Both the position numbers and the translations under genes were made by a program. From positions 83,934 to 147,933 of the forward strand of contig JAABQV010000008.1 of the NCBI GenBank assembly GCA_011391255.1: a DNA stretch of 64,000 nt. The letters are read 5' to 3'. Positions 45,719-58,427 of this stretch are shown here, piece by piece (within the stretch, counting starts at the first letter, position 1; each line of letters starts with the position of its first letter). Below the pieces are notes generated by a model that saw only the letters and a program-made list of their open reading frames with translations, had not been told where the DNA came from and did not search any database. This stretch comes from Dechloromonas sp. (lineage in GTDB: Bacteria; Pseudomonadota; Gammaproteobacteria; Burkholderiales; Rhodocyclaceae).

Positions 45719-46210
45719 ATGAACACATGGACTGGAAGACTGCACAGCATCCTGATTTTTGCCCTGATTACGGCGTCGACCGCAACATTCGCCCAGGAAG
45801 CCCGGCCGCTGGCCAAAAGCCAGACGCTCTACCTGCCGATCTATTCGCACATGCTCTACGGCAACCTCGGCAAATCCGGCAAGGCCTCGCATGCGCTGCT
45901 CTCGGCGCTGGTCAGCATCCGCAACACCGATGGCAAGCGGGCACTGGTGATCCGATCGGCAAAGTACTACGACACGAACGGCAAACTGCTACAGGATCGC
46001 ATCAGCACGCCGGTCACGCTGGCGCCTTACGGCACGGTGGAGCTTTTTGTCGAGCTCAACGATGCCTCCGGCGGATCGGGCGCCAATTTCATCATCAAGT
46101 GGGAGGCTGAGCAGCCGATTAGCCCGCCACTGGTTGAATCTCTGCATGCCAACATGGATGGCGGCAAGGCGGTCATTTTCATGACCCAGGCCGTTCCGGT
46201 CAGCGAATAG
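45719..46210 (+). CDS. DUF3124 periplasmic protein
   Basis: 163 residues. A signal peptide (cleavage after STATFA) is followed by a DUF3124 domain: TLYLPIYSHMLYG, VSIRNTD and FIIKWEAEQPI. The family has no assigned function and is often found near transporters. It follows the PII-like genes by 14 nt and precedes the K+ channel by 9 nt, so it belongs to the same transcription unit. Confidence 0.85.
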   Translation: MNTWTGRLHSILIFALITASTATFAQEARPLAKSQTLYLPIYSHMLYGNLGKSGKASHALLSALVSIRNTDGKRALVIRSAKYYDTNGKLLQDRISTPVTLAPYGTVELFVELNDASGGSGANFIIKWEAEQPISPPLVESLHANMDGGKAVIFMTQAVPVSE

Positions 46211-46219
46211 GGGTCAGAC

Positions 46220-47263
46220 TTGGCTTCCTTGAGCTCCAGTCAGACCGGCTACGTCTTTCGCCTGCTGAATATCGCGATTGTCGGCATGTTTGCCGTGCAT
46301 ATCCTCGGCACGGTCGGCTATATGTACCTCACGGAAGGCAAGTATTCGTGGTTTGACTGCTTTTACATGACCTTCATCACCGTCGCCACCATCGGTTTCG
46401 GCGAAATTATCGATATGTCGAGCAACCAGCCGGCGCGCATCTTCACGGTCGTCATCGGCATCCTCGGCGCCGGCAACCTCTCGATGCTCTTCTCGGTGGT
46501 GACGGTGGCCTTGCTTGAAACTGATCTAAATGGAAACCTGCAGAGGAAACGTATGGAAAAACAGATCAAGAAACTCAAAGGTCACTACATCCTTTGCGGC
46601 TTTGGCCGCGTCGGGCGCAACATTGCCCACGAACTGAGTTCGACCAACCGGCACTTTGTGGCGATCGACGAAGAGCGCACGGTACTTGAAGACTACAAGG
46701 ACAAAAACCCTGGCCTGCTCTACCTGACCGGCGATGCCAGCGACGACGACACCCTGCTTGCCGCTGACATTGAAGATGCCAAAGGGGTTTTTGCAGTCAC
46801 CGGTGACGATTCGCGCAACCTGATGATCGTCATCACCGCCAAACAGCTCAAGCCGGACGTGCGGGTCGTTGCCCGCTGCCACGAAACACGCAATATCGAA
46901 AAAATGCGCAAAGCGGGTGCCGATGCAATTGTGTCGCCTGACTTTACCGGCGGCATGCGTATCGCCTCGGCAATGATCCGCCCGCATGTCGTTTCCTTCC
47001 TCGACGAAATGCTCAAGTCGCAAAACAACCTGCGCATTGAGGAAATCCCGGTGCCTGCCGGTTTTATTCCCAAGCCGCTCGGTTCGCTAAAACTGCTCCG
47101 CAGCAGCAATTACGTTTTGCTGGCGGCGCGTGAGCGGAATGGACATTGGCAGTTCAACCCGGACACTACCTTTTTGTTGAAGCCTGGCTTCATGCTGATC
47201 GCCATGGCCAGCCCGACCGGCCGTCACGAAATCGAAGCGCTGATGATCGATGCTCTTGGCTAG
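46220..47263 (+). CDS. MthK-like K+ channel with RCK (TrkA-N/TrkA-C) domains
   Basis: 347 residues beginning with TTG (AGGGGTC just upstream). Two membrane helices surround a pore loop with selectivity filter TVATIGFGE (near residue 53). A RCK N-domain (HYILCGFGRVGRNIA; dinucleotide motif GFGRVGRN) and a TrkA-C domain follow. It should be a ligand-gated potassium channel in the inner membrane, complementing the CPA2 antiporter gene downstream. Confidence 0.9.
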   Translation: MASLSSSQTGYVFRLLNIAIVGMFAVHILGTVGYMYLTEGKYSWFDCFYMTFITVATIGFGEIIDMSSNQPARIFTVVIGILGAGNLSMLFSVVTVALLETDLNGNLQRKRMEKQIKKLKGHYILCGFGRVGRNIAHELSSTNRHFVAIDEERTVLEDYKDKNPGLLYLTGDASDDDTLLAADIEDAKGVFAVTGDDSRNLMIVITAKQLKPDVRVVARCHETRNIEKMRKAGADAIVSPDFTGGMRIASAMIRPHVVSFLDEMLKSQNNLRIEEIPVPAGFIPKPLGSLKLLRSSNYVLLAARERNGHWQFNPDTTFLLKPGFMLIAMASPTGRHEIEALMIDALG

Positions 47264-47296
47264 GAAAGCACTGATTCAATCGATTTTGTCATTCCC
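47263..47296. repeat. Partial copy of the GGAAGCGCTGATT palindromic element
   Basis: Matches the left half of the element at 49174-49241 with two or three mismatches (ATTTTGTCATTCCC is identical); the right half is missing. It begins at the stop of the K+ channel gene. Confidence 0.65.
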
Positions 47297-47382
47297 TAGT
47301 GTTTTTCTACGGGTTTCCCATAGACAGCGCTGACTGAAGCCAATGTTAATATTGTTCGATTGACACCAACGCCGGGAACCGC

Positions 47383-48735
47383 ATGATTAAGCATCGACAT
47401 TCAGCCGCTGTGCTCCTTGGACTTTGCGCCCTGCCTGCGCTGGCAGCAGGGTCCGATGTGGTCGGTGAAAATCTGCTGTGGCTAGCCATTATCATCCTCG
47501 CCGCCCGTCTATTTTCGCCACTTGCCCAGCGCATTGGTTTCCCTGCTGTACTCGGCGAACTATTGCTCGGCGTTGCCCTCGGCAATTTGGGGCTGCTCGG
47601 CTTTCATTACTTTGACCCGATTGCCAAAGACCCGATCATTATGTTCATGGCCGAGCTTGGGGTCATCATCCTGCTGCTGCAGATTGGCCTTGAAACGCGG
47701 CTCGGCGACCTCGTCAGTGTCGGCGTGCGCGCCTCCATGGTCGGCGCAGTCGGCATCATTGTTCCTTTTGTACTCGGCGCATTTGTCGTCGGCCCCTTGC
47801 TATTGCCCGGCATGGAATTCAACAGCTACCTTTTTCTTGGTGCGACCCTGTCCGCAACGTCGGTAGGCATCACCGGGCGCGTCTTCCGTGACCTCGGCCA
47901 GCTCAAGATGCCGGAAGCGCAGATTGTTCTCGGCGCAGCAGTGATTGACGACGTTCTTGGGCTGGTCATACTGGCTGTTGTCTCAAGTCTGGTTCAAGCC
48001 GGCAGTGTCAGTGTTGGACAGGTTGGCATGATAATCGCCGAGGCCGTGCTCTTTCTCGGCGGCTCGATCATGATTGGGCGGGCTATCGCACCGCGCCTGT
48101 TGCGTTGGGTAGCGCATCTCGACGCCGGCCATTCAATGCTTTTTTCACTGGTCCTTGCCGTCGGCCTGTTAATGGCCTGGCTCGCTCATGTCGTTGGTCT
48201 GGCTCCTATCATCGGCGCCTTCGCTGCCGGCCTGCTATTTGAACCGGTGTTCCTCAAGGAATTCGATACCCCAAAAATGGTTCAGGAGATCGAACCGCTC
48301 CTGGCCAGGGAAACCAATTCTGAAAACCACGATCAGGTTCGCGCCGTGCTGGCTCGCCATACCTCGCATCAGCACGAACACATGATCGAATCAATCAGCT
48401 ACTTCTTTGTCCCGGTATTTTTCGTACTAACCGGCATGCAGGTTGATCTCTCCACGCTCAGCGACCCGAAAACCGTGGCTATCGCACTTGGCATCACAGC
48501 CGCTGCCGTACTCGGCAAACTCGCCGCCGGCTTTGCTGCCGGCAAGGGCAAGAATCCCTGGGTCGTCGGCTGGGGCATGGTGCCACGCGGCGAAGTCGGG
48601 TTGATCTTCGCGATGGTCGGCAAGGGCCTCGGCGTCTTGAGTGAATCGATGTTTTCCGTCATCGTCATCATGGTTATCCTGACTACTTTGCTGACACCGC
48701 CCATCCTCACCGAATTGTTGCGGAAAAAGCCTTAA
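47383..48735 (+). CDS. CPA2-family cation:proton antiporter (Kef-like)
   Basis: 450 residues, with a signal-like N-terminus and 12-13 membrane helices. Kef/CPA2 features: [27 protein letters not shown], the ion-site pair in [14 protein letters not shown] (Asp-Asp) and [15 protein letters not shown]. No C-terminal RCK domain, unlike KefB/C, so regulation may come from the neighbouring RCK channel or other proteins. Likely K+ or Na+/H+ exchange in the inner membrane. Confidence 0.9.
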   Translation: MIKHRHSAAVLLGLCALPALAAGSDVVGENLLWLAIIILAARLFSPLAQRIGFPAVLGELLLGVALGNLGLLGFHYFDPIAKDPIIMFMAELGVIILLLQIGLETRLGDLVSVGVRASMVGAVGIIVPFVLGAFVVGPLLLPGMEFNSYLFLGATLSATSVGITGRVFRDLGQLKMPEAQIVLGAAVIDDVLGLVILAVVSSLVQAGSVSVGQVGMIIAEAVLFLGGSIMIGRAIAPRLLRWVAHLDAGHSMLFSLVLAVGLLMAWLAHVVGLAPIIGAFAAGLLFEPVFLKEFDTPKMVQEIEPLLARETNSENHDQVRAVLARHTSHQHEHMIESISYFFVPVFFVLTGMQVDLSTLSDPKTVAIALGITAAAVLGKLAAGFAAGKGKNPWVVGWGMVPRGEVGLIFAMVGKGLGVLSESMFSVIVIMVILTTLLTPPILTELLRKKP

Positions 48736-48755
48736 CCCAACCTCCAGGAGAAAAA

Positions 48756-49061
48756 ATGAAACTCGTTCATCTCGGTTTGCTTGCTGCCGCCATCTCCCTC
48801 TCCCCGCTCGCTCAGGCTGACGAAGCCTTGGCCAAGTCCAAAAACTGTACGACCTGCCATGGCCTTGACAAGAAGATTGTCGGCCCCGGCTACAACGAAA
48901 TTGCCGCCAAACGACGTGCTGAAAAAGGTGCCGAAGCGGCGCTGGCCGGCAAGATCAAGAATGGCAGCAAAGGCGAATGGGGCCAGGTGCCAATGCCGCC
49001 CAACAACGTCACCGACGCGGAAGCAGCAACGCTGGCCAAGTGGGTGTTGTCGATCAAGTAA
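48756..49061 (+). CDS. Monohaem cytochrome c (c551/c5-type)
   Basis: 101 residues. Signal peptide cleaved after LAQA, one haem motif CTTCH (about residue 31) and a Met ligand in VPMPPNNV. The compact size fits cytochrome c551, a periplasmic electron shuttle. The start has AGGAG 7 nt upstream. Confidence 0.93.
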   Translation: MKLVHLGLLAAAISLSPLAQADEALAKSKNCTTCHGLDKKIVGPGYNEIAAKRRAEKGAEAALAGKIKNGSKGEWGQVPMPPNNVTDAEAATLAKWVLSIK

Positions 49062-49173
49062 GCCAAAGCTGCTCCGGGGACAGTTGACACCCCCGGCCGC
49101 AACGAAGCAAAGCGCTCCTCAGCAGGGGCAAGATACGGCTTTTTAGCCCCGAACAGAGTCGCCGCCAATCCAA

Positions 49174-49241
49174 GGAAGCGCTGATTTAATCGATTTTGTC
49201 ATTCCCGCGCAGGCGGGAATGACGAATTAATCAGCGCTTCC
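49174..49241. repeat. 68-bp palindromic intergenic element
   Basis: Ends are inverted: GGAAGCGCTGATTTAAT on the left, ATTAATCAGCGCTTCC on the right. Inside is a second inverted repeat GTCATTCCCGC / GCGGGAATGAC. A MITE/REP-like element without coding capacity, with a degenerate half copy at 47263. The rest of 49062-49307 shows no gene. Confidence 0.8.
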
Positions 49242-49307
49242 CTACCCGACACTGATACAGAGGGGCTCTCTTGTGCAGAAGCAACATATTAGCTTATACT
49301 TATATAC

Positions 49308-50306
49308 ATGAAAACAAAACCATTTTTTGCCTTTTTTTTGGCGTTGACCGCAACAATAGCGATTGCCGACGGTCTGCCGACAGTAACCGTCCAGCCACAT
49401 CAAGTTGACCTGACTTTCCCCGCCGAGTCGCTGGTTGAAGCGGTGCAGCAAGCAACGGTTGGCGCGCAGATTGCCGGACGCATCATCGAAGTCAAAATGG
49501 ACGCCGGCCAGCGGGTCAAAAAAGGCGATGTTCTGATGCGCATTGATGGCCGCGAAGCTGAAGAAGCTGCGCGCGCGGCCGATGCGCAGTACGCCAACGC
49601 CAAGCTCAATTTCGATCGCAACAAGAGCCTCAAGGATCAAAAATTTGTCAGCCAGTCAGCTGTCGATAAGTCCAAGGCAGACCTCGATGCCGCCTCGGCC
49701 AATCGCCAGGCTGCCGGTGCCAGCCGCAGCCATGCCAGCATCGCCGCACCGATTAACGGCATCATCGCCCGTCGCCACGCCGAGATGGGCGACATGGCAA
49801 CGCCCGGTAAACCACTGTTCACCATTTATGAGCCGGGCGCCCTGCGGGTGACCGCCAGCGTGCCGCAATACCGCCTGCCGGAGATGCGCGGCGTCAAGTC
49901 GGCGCGCGTCGAGTTCCCCGAATTGGCCAAATGGGTCGATGCGACCAGTGTCAATTTATTGCCGACCGCTGACACCTCAACCCATGTCTCGCAAGTTCGC
50001 GTCGGCCTGCCGGCGCTGACCGACGTTACCCCCGGCATGTTCGCCCGCGTCCATTTTGTCGTTGGCTCGGCCGAAAAACTCACCGTTCCCGTTGCTGCCG
50101 TCCTGCGCCGTGGCGAAGTGGCTGCCGTTTATGTACAACTCGCCGACAATCGCCTCAGCCTGCGCCAGTTGCGTTTGGGCGAAGCGGTCGGCCAGGGCGA
50201 GATCGAAGTACTGGCCGGCCTGGCGGCGGGTGACAAGGTTGTCACTGATCCGATCAAGGCCGGCATCGAGTTGAAAAGCTCAGCCGCCAGGTCGGCAGGC
50301 AAGTAA
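49308..50306 (+). CDS. RND efflux periplasmic adaptor (membrane fusion protein)
   Basis: 332 residues. A signal peptide (ending ATIAIA) precedes the lipoyl half-motifs (VGAQIAGRIIEVKMDAGQRV and ASIAAPINGIIARR), a helical hairpin (about 90-135) and beta-barrel/membrane-proximal domains. It links an RND pump to an outer-membrane channel; none is encoded here. It lies 3 nt before the pump gene. The signal peptide codons contain one GTTGACCGCAA motif. Confidence 0.93.
   Translation: MKTKPFFAFFLALTATIAIADGLPTVTVQPHQVDLTFPAESLVEAVQQATVGAQIAGRIIEVKMDAGQRVKKGDVLMRIDGREAEEAARAADAQYANAKLNFDRNKSLKDQKFVSQSAVDKSKADLDAASANRQAAGASRSHASIAAPINGIIARRHAEMGDMATPGKPLFTIYEPGALRVTASVPQYRLPEMRGVKSARVEFPELAKWVDATSVNLLPTADTSTHVSQVRVGLPALTDVTPGMFARVHFVVGSAEKLTVPVAAVLRRGEVAAVYVQLADNRLSLRQLRLGEAVGQGEIEVLAGLAAGDKVVTDPIKAGIELKSSAARSAGK
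49343..49353. repeat. GTTGACCGCAA motif, copy 4 (plus)
   Basis: Within the adaptor signal-peptide codons, preceded by a T-rich TTTTTGGC. Confidence 0.55.
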
Positions 50307-50309
50307 GCC

Positions 50310-53599
<3,290 letters not shown>

Positions 53600-53603
<4 letters not shown>

Positions 53604-53824
53604 CCATCGAACGCATCATCCGCATCATGGCGGGTTTCTTCATTCTTCTCTCACTCGCCCTCGGCTATACGGGCAGCCCGATTTTTGTCTCAGAGTGGTT
53701 CCTCGCCTTCACCGCTTTCGTCGGTTTCAATCTGCTGCAAAGCGGCTTCACTGGCTTCTGCCCGCCCGAACTGCTGCTCACCAAACTCGGCTTCAAACGC
53801 GGCAACGGTTCCTGCGGGGTCTAA
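53600..53824 (+). CDS. DUF2892 small membrane protein
   Basis: 74 residues with two membrane helices, matching DUF2892 (YgaP transmembrane-like): N-terminal MTIERIIRIMAGFFIL and a later helix followed by GFCPPELLLTKLG. It overlaps the pump stop (ATGA), so it is translationally coupled to the efflux operon. Function unknown; relatives are often next to rhodanese or metal-export genes. Confidence 0.87.
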
Positions 53825-53845
53825 TCCCGTTCGCCAAAAGTGCCT

Positions 53846-53884
53846 TCGCCCCTGAGCCAATTTGGCCAGGGGCGATTTCTTTTG
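53846..53884 (+). terminator. Intrinsic terminator of the RND operon
   Basis: TCGCCCCTG / CAGGGGCGA stem with an inner CCAA-TTTGG, followed by TTTCTTTT; 22 nt after the DUF2892 stop. Confidence 0.85.
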
Positions 53885-53959
53885 GCCGTGGCGTCTAGCC
53901 CAAGGGAATGCGCGAGAGTATGCTGGCATAAGTAGCCCGCGCAATCATTACCCTGCCAA

Positions 53960-56488
53960 ATGCCCAATCGTCAGCCAAGAAATTTTAGCCATACCAAACT
54001 CGTGCTGCGAGGAATGGCGGTTTTGTTCTGGCTGACACTCAGTCTCGTCGGCACGGCAAACGCCGATAGCCGTGAGCTAAAGGTTGGCGTTTACGACAAC
54101 GAACCCAAAATTTTCATCGCCCCGAACGGGCAAGCCAGCGGCATTCTCTGGGACATTCTGGCGGCGATTGCCGAACAGGAAAACTGGACCCTGAAAGCCG
54201 TTCCCTGCACCTGGCAGGATTGCCTGCAAGCCTTGCAGGACAAAAAAATCGACCTGCTACCGGATGTTGCCTACAGCGAGCAGCGCGCCCGGCTTTATGA
54301 CTTTCACAAGACACCGGCGCTGCACAGCTGGTCGGAGATTTACCGTCATGAAGGGACACTGATTCACTCCATGCTTGATCTGCAAGGCAAACGAATTGCC
54401 GTCCTGAAAGATTCGATTCAGGAAAGTTATTTGCGGGATTTGCTGAGTGGTTTCGGCGTCAAAGCGGAGATGGTTTCGGTTGCATCACTCGACGCCGGCT
54501 TTCAGCAACTCAAGGACAAAAAGGTCGACGCGGCCGTCAGCAACCGATTTTTTGGCGAGCACAAAGCTGTGCAGTACCAGCTCGTAGGCTCACAGATCAT
54601 GTTTCAACCGGCACAACTGTTCTACGCTACGGCCGAGGGAAATAACGCAGAGCTGCTTGAGGCCATCGACCGCCTTCTCGACACATGGTCAAAAAGCGAC
54701 GGGTCGCCCTATTTCAAAACCCTTGAAAAATGGATGCCCCACCCACCACAGCGCGCCATCCCGGACTGGGTTTTGACCGCTGGCGGGGTGCTGTTCACCA
54801 TCCTCGTACTCGCCCTGTTTGGCAATATGCTCCTGCGCCGCAAGGTCGCTGAACAAACAGCCCATCTGCTGCGTGACAAGCAGGCCTTGGAGCTTCAGGC
54901 ACTGGCACTGGCGCAGATCCAGGATCACGTCACCGTCACCGACCTTGAAGGCAAGATCACTTACGTCAATCGCGCTGAACTGGAAGGGCAGAAACATCGT
55001 GCGGAAGAGATTGTCGGCAAATCCACCGAGATATATGGCGATGACCCGCGCGCCGATGCGCAACAGAAAGAAATTCTCGAACAGACGCTGAGCCGGGGAA
55101 CCTGGCAAGGGGAAGTCATCAACCACCGCCAGGATGGCTCGGAAATCTTTCTCAATTTGCGAACCTCCCTGCTCAGGGACGACAACAATCAGCCGGTAGC
55201 GTTGGTCGGTATCGCTACTGACATCACCGAACAGAAACTTGCCGGCATCGAGCTGGACAAATACCGTAGCGGGCTGGAGTTGCTGATCGCCGAGCGCACC
55301 CGCGAACTTGAGCATGCCAAGGAACTGGCCGAATCGGCCAATCTTGCCAAGAGCAGCTTCCTGGCCAATATGAGCCATGAAATCCGGACGCCGCTCAACG
55401 CCATCACCGGCATGGCGCACCTGATCCGCCGCTCCGGCGTTTCTGCGAAACAATCAGAGCAGATGGACAAACTCGAGAACGCCGGCAAACATTTGCTCGA
55501 CATCATCAATGCCATTCTCGACATTTCCAAAATCGAGGCAGGCATGTTTGTGCTTGAAGATACCGCGCTATCCATCGAGGAAATCGTCAGCAGTGTCCGG
55601 GATATGGTTGCCGAGCGCGCGGCCGCCAAACACCTGCAGCTGATCAGCAAACTTGGCACGATGCCGGAGAATCTTCTCGGCGACCATACGCGTATCCAGC
55701 AGGCGCTGCTCAACTACGCCGCCAACGCGGTCAAATTCACCGAAAGCGGCTCAGTCACCTTTGCCGCCAACATCGTCGAAGAAGATGCGCTCAGCGCACT
55801 GATTCGTTTCGAGATCAGCGACACTGGTGTTGGCATCGCCGATGACGCCTTCCCGCGTTTATTCAACGCCTTCGAGCAAGCCGACAATTCGATCACCCGC
55901 AAATACGGCGGCACCGGACTCGGGCTCGCCATCACCCGCCGGCTATCCGAATTGATGGGCGGCGAGGCCGGCGTCAGCAGCGTGCTTGGCAAAGGCAGCA
56001 CCTTCTGGCTAACCGTGCGCCTGCGCAAGGGCGAAGCAAATCAGAAACCAGCCGCAGCCTTGTCGGCCAGCGAAACCGAAGAACTGCTCAAGCTCATCAT
56101 CAAAGACAGTCGCATCCTGCTCGCCGAAGACGAACCAATCAACCGCGAAATCGGCCTTGCCATGTTTGAAGACATCGGCGTCGTCATTGACACCGCCGAG
56201 GACGGTCTGGAGGCGGTCAAACTGGCCAGCGAGAATCACTATGCGCTGATCCTGATGGATATGCAGATGCCCAACCTCGACGGCCTTGAGGCAACGCGAC
56301 AAATCCGCCACCTGCCATCCTACCGGCAGGTGCCGATCATCGCCATGACCGCCAACGCCTTCGCCGAAGACAAGGAGCGCTGTCTTCAGGCCGGCATGAA
56401 TGACTTTATCTCCAAACCGGTACGCCCTGACATCCTCTTCAAAACCCTGCTCAAATGCCTCACCCATGAAAACCGGCTGATCCGTTAA
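53960..56488 (+). CDS. Hybrid histidine kinase with periplasmic solute-binding domain (BvgS-like)
   Basis: 842 residues. Signal/membrane helix (about 14-32), a bacterial solute-binding domain of family 3 (38-260; VGVYDNEPKIFIAPNGQASG), membrane helix (272-292), PAS domain (320-430), HisKA with phospho-His in [15 protein letters not shown] (near 472), HATPase (580-690) and a C-terminal receiver with phospho-Asp in LILMDMQMPNLDG (near 767). It probably senses an amino-acid-like ligand or redox signal. No dedicated output regulator is adjacent; the PilZ gene follows by 53 nt. Confidence 0.93.
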   Translation: MPNRQPRNFSHTKLVLRGMAVLFWLTLSLVGTANADSRELKVGVYDNEPKIFIAPNGQASGILWDILAAIAEQENWTLKAVPCTWQDCLQALQDKKIDLLPDVAYSEQRARLYDFHKTPALHSWSEIYRHEGTLIHSMLDLQGKRIAVLKDSIQESYLRDLLSGFGVKAEMVSVASLDAGFQQLKDKKVDAAVSNRFFGEHKAVQYQLVGSQIMFQPAQLFYATAEGNNAELLEAIDRLLDTWSKSDGSPYFKTLEKWMPHPPQRAIPDWVLTAGGVLFTILVLALFGNMLLRRKVAEQTAHLLRDKQALELQALALAQIQDHVTVTDLEGKITYVNRAELEGQKHRAEEIVGKSTEIYGDDPRADAQQKEILEQTLSRGTWQGEVINHRQDGSEIFLNLRTSLLRDDNNQPVALVGIATDITEQKLAGIELDKYRSGLELLIAERTRELEHAKELAESANLAKSSFLANMSHEIRTPLNAITGMAHLIRRSGVSAKQSEQMDKLENAGKHLLDIINAILDISKIEAGMFVLEDTALSIEEIVSSVRDMVAERAAAKHLQLISKLGTMPENLLGDHTRIQQALLNYAANAVKFTESGSVTFAANIVEEDALSALIRFEISDTGVGIADDAFPRLFNAFEQADNSITRKYGGTGLGLAITRRLSELMGGEAGVSSVLGKGSTFWLTVRLRKGEANQKPAAALSASETEELLKLIIKDSRILLAEDEPINREIGLAMFEDIGVVIDTAEDGLEAVKLASENHYALILMDMQMPNLDGLEATRQIRHLPSYRQVPIIAMTANAFAEDKERCLQAGMNDFISKPVRPDILFKTLLKCLTHENRLIR

Positions 56489-56541
56489 AATCCGGATCTT
56501 TGCATTAAGGAATGCGCGTCACGACACGCTGCAACCAGATC

Positions 56542-57282
56542 ATGACGCAGATTACCCAGCTTTCTGAATCAGAGATTGAAGAGCGCTTTCATATCACCGG
56601 CCCGACCGCGATTTTGTTCACGCTGGCCGGCCATGCTGCCCACAAAGAATCTTTCACCGTTCAATTTGCCGAAGGGCGCGAGCATTTTCTGACTAATGTG
56701 CTTGCGGTCGACGAGGAAAATGGCCGATTAATTATTGATTGCAGCGGTAGCGCCGATCTCAACCGCCAGTTCCCGCAGAGCAAGCGCAATGTGTTTGTCG
56801 CCCGCCCGGGCGGCATCCATGTTCAGTTCAGCACCGGCCCCGCCCGTCTGGTCAGCTTTGAAGGCGCCCCGGCCTTTTCCATCGCGCTACCGAAATTCAT
56901 CATGCGCCTGCAGCGGCGGGAGTTTTTCCGGATCGAAACACCGCACGTCAAACCCTTGATCTTCCACGCCAGGCTGCATGATACAAGCCTGCTCAGCCTC
57001 CCGGCGCACGACATCTCGGTCGACGGTATTGGCCTGACCGCCGGGCGCGACCCCGGGCTCAGCCAGGGGCTGACACTAAGTAATTGCCACTTTGTCTTAC
57101 CCGAAGATGATCACGAAGTTTTCCTGCAAGCCGTTGTGCGCCACAGCACTACCCAAGAACTACGCACCGGCCTCAGTCAATGGCGCATCGGGCTAAAGTT
57201 CAGCGGCCTGCCGCATGCCGACGAGAACCGCCTGCAGCGCTACATTGCTCATGTCGAACTGGAACGTCACGAATTAACCTGA
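56542..57282 (+). CDS. YcgR-like flagellar brake protein with PilZ domain
   Basis: 246 residues from ATG 56542 (a start 30 nt upstream is possible). The N-terminal YcgR domain (about 1-115) is followed by a PilZ domain with the c-di-GMP-binding RLQRREFFRIETP (RxxxR) and DISVDGIGL (DxSxxG) motifs. YcgR slows flagellar rotation and favours attachment when c-di-GMP rises. It follows the hybrid kinase and may be co-transcribed with it. No flagellar genes are in the window. Confidence 0.9.
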   Translation: MTQITQLSESEIEERFHITGPTAILFTLAGHAAHKESFTVQFAEGREHFLTNVLAVDEENGRLIIDCSGSADLNRQFPQSKRNVFVARPGGIHVQFSTGPARLVSFEGAPAFSIALPKFIMRLQRREFFRIETPHVKPLIFHARLHDTSLLSLPAHDISVDGIGLTAGRDPGLSQGLTLSNCHFVLPEDDHEVFLQAVVRHSTTQELRTGLSQWRIGLKFSGLPHADENRLQRYIAHVELERHELT

Positions 57283-57317
57283 GCGGCAACTTGCAGAACC
57301 CAATCACCCAGGAAGTT

Positions 57318-58424
57318 TCAGCGTGCTTCGGTTAGCTCCGCAGGCATTTCCATCACCACCCGCAACCCCCGTTCCGGCAGATTTTTGGCATCAATTTGGC
57401 CGTTGACCGCAAGCAACACCCGCCGCGCAATCGCCAGCCCCAAACCGTAACCTTCACCGCCCCCGGCACCTCGGAAGAAAGGGGTGAAGATGCTTTCAAG
57501 CGCATCATCGCGCACACCTGGCCCCTGATCGTCAATGGTGATTCGGCAGCGCCCCCCCTCGGCGCTAGTCAGCGCAAGTGTCACGACGCCGCCATCCGGT
57601 GAAAAGCGCAGGGCATTGCGCATGACGTTTTCGATCGCCCGGTGCAACAAAGCACCGTTGGCATGCACCCGAAAATTCGGCAGTTTTTGGCAGTTGACCG
57701 CAACCTGCCGCCCGCTTGCCTCAAAACGGATATCTTCCAGCAAATCGCTGATCAACTCAGCCAGATCGACCTCCTCCTGCGGCGTCGCAACCCCGGCTTC
57801 GAGCCGCGACAAAGTCAGCAACTCGCCAACCAGCCGATTCATTCTTTCGCCCTCGCGCTCGATACGCTGCAGGCTATCCTCAAGCCGTGCCGGCTGCTGA
57901 CGCACCAGACCAATCGCCGCGTGCAAACGCGCCAGCGGCGAGCGCAGCTCATGCGAAACATCGTGCAACAGGCGGCGCTGGCCATTCATCAAGGCCTGCA
58001 AGTGGCTGCTCATGCGGTCAAAGTCATGGCCGAGATCGGCCAGCTCATCACGCCGGCGACCCATGCGATCGCCGATCCGCACGTCCAGATTACCCTTGGC
58101 GGCCGCCTCAAAAGCCCCGCGCAATTGACGAACCGGTTTGGCGATATACCAGGCGAGCCCGAAAGCGCTGAGCAAACTGGCCAGCAAGCCGGCCAGCATC
58201 GGCACCAACGGCAAGGGGCGATGCGGCGGCGGACGGTGCGGCGGTGGCGGATGGCCATCGTCCACTACAGGCGGCGGCAAAGCGGGCGCTGGCGGTTCGG
58301 GATGCCGCTCAAGCTGCGCTTCAAAATGCTGACGATCCAGCCAGAAAACCACCCCGGTGCCGACCATGCCGGCCAGTTGCGCCAGCCAGATAATCAGAAA
58401 AAACTTCCAGAAAAGCCGCCCCAT
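57318..58424 (-). CDS. CpxA-like sensor histidine kinase
   Basis: 368 residues. Membrane helix (about 8-30), a short periplasmic part rich in Pro and His (PPPPHRPPPHRP, about 58-69), second helix (72-94), HAMP, HisKA with phospho-His in LLHDVSHELRSPLARLHAAIG and HATPase with the GPGVRD and YGLGLAIARR boxes. The His-rich sensor could bind metal. It follows the CpxR-like regulator gene by 3 nt and probably controls the divergent Spy-like gene. Two GTTGACCGCAA motifs lie in the gene (57402, 57693). Confidence 0.9.
   Translation of the reverse strand: MGRLFWKFFLIIWLAQLAGMVGTGVVFWLDRQHFEAQLERHPEPPAPALPPPVVDDGHPPPPHRPPPHRPLPLVPMLAGLLASLLSAFGLAWYIAKPVRQLRGAFEAAAKGNLDVRIGDRMGRRRDELADLGHDFDRMSSHLQALMNGQRRLLHDVSHELRSPLARLHAAIGLVRQQPARLEDSLQRIEREGERMNRLVGELLTLSRLEAGVATPQEEVDLAELISDLLEDIRFEASGRQVAVNCQKLPNFRVHANGALLHRAIENVMRNALRFSPDGGVVTLALTSAEGGRCRITIDDQGPGVRDDALESIFTPFFRGAGGGEGYGLGLAIARRVLLAVNGQIDAKNLPERGLRVVMEMPAELTEAR
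57402..57412. repeat. GTTGACCGCAA motif, copy 5 (plus)
   Basis: Inside the CpxA-like kinase gene, preceded by TTTGGCC. Confidence 0.55.
57693..57703. repeat. GTTGACCGCAA motif, copy 6 (plus)
   Basis: Inside the same kinase gene, preceded by TTTTTGGCA; the 20-mer TTTTTGGCAGTTGACCGCAA gives the longest form of the motif. Confidence 0.55.
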
Positions 58425-58427
58425 CGC

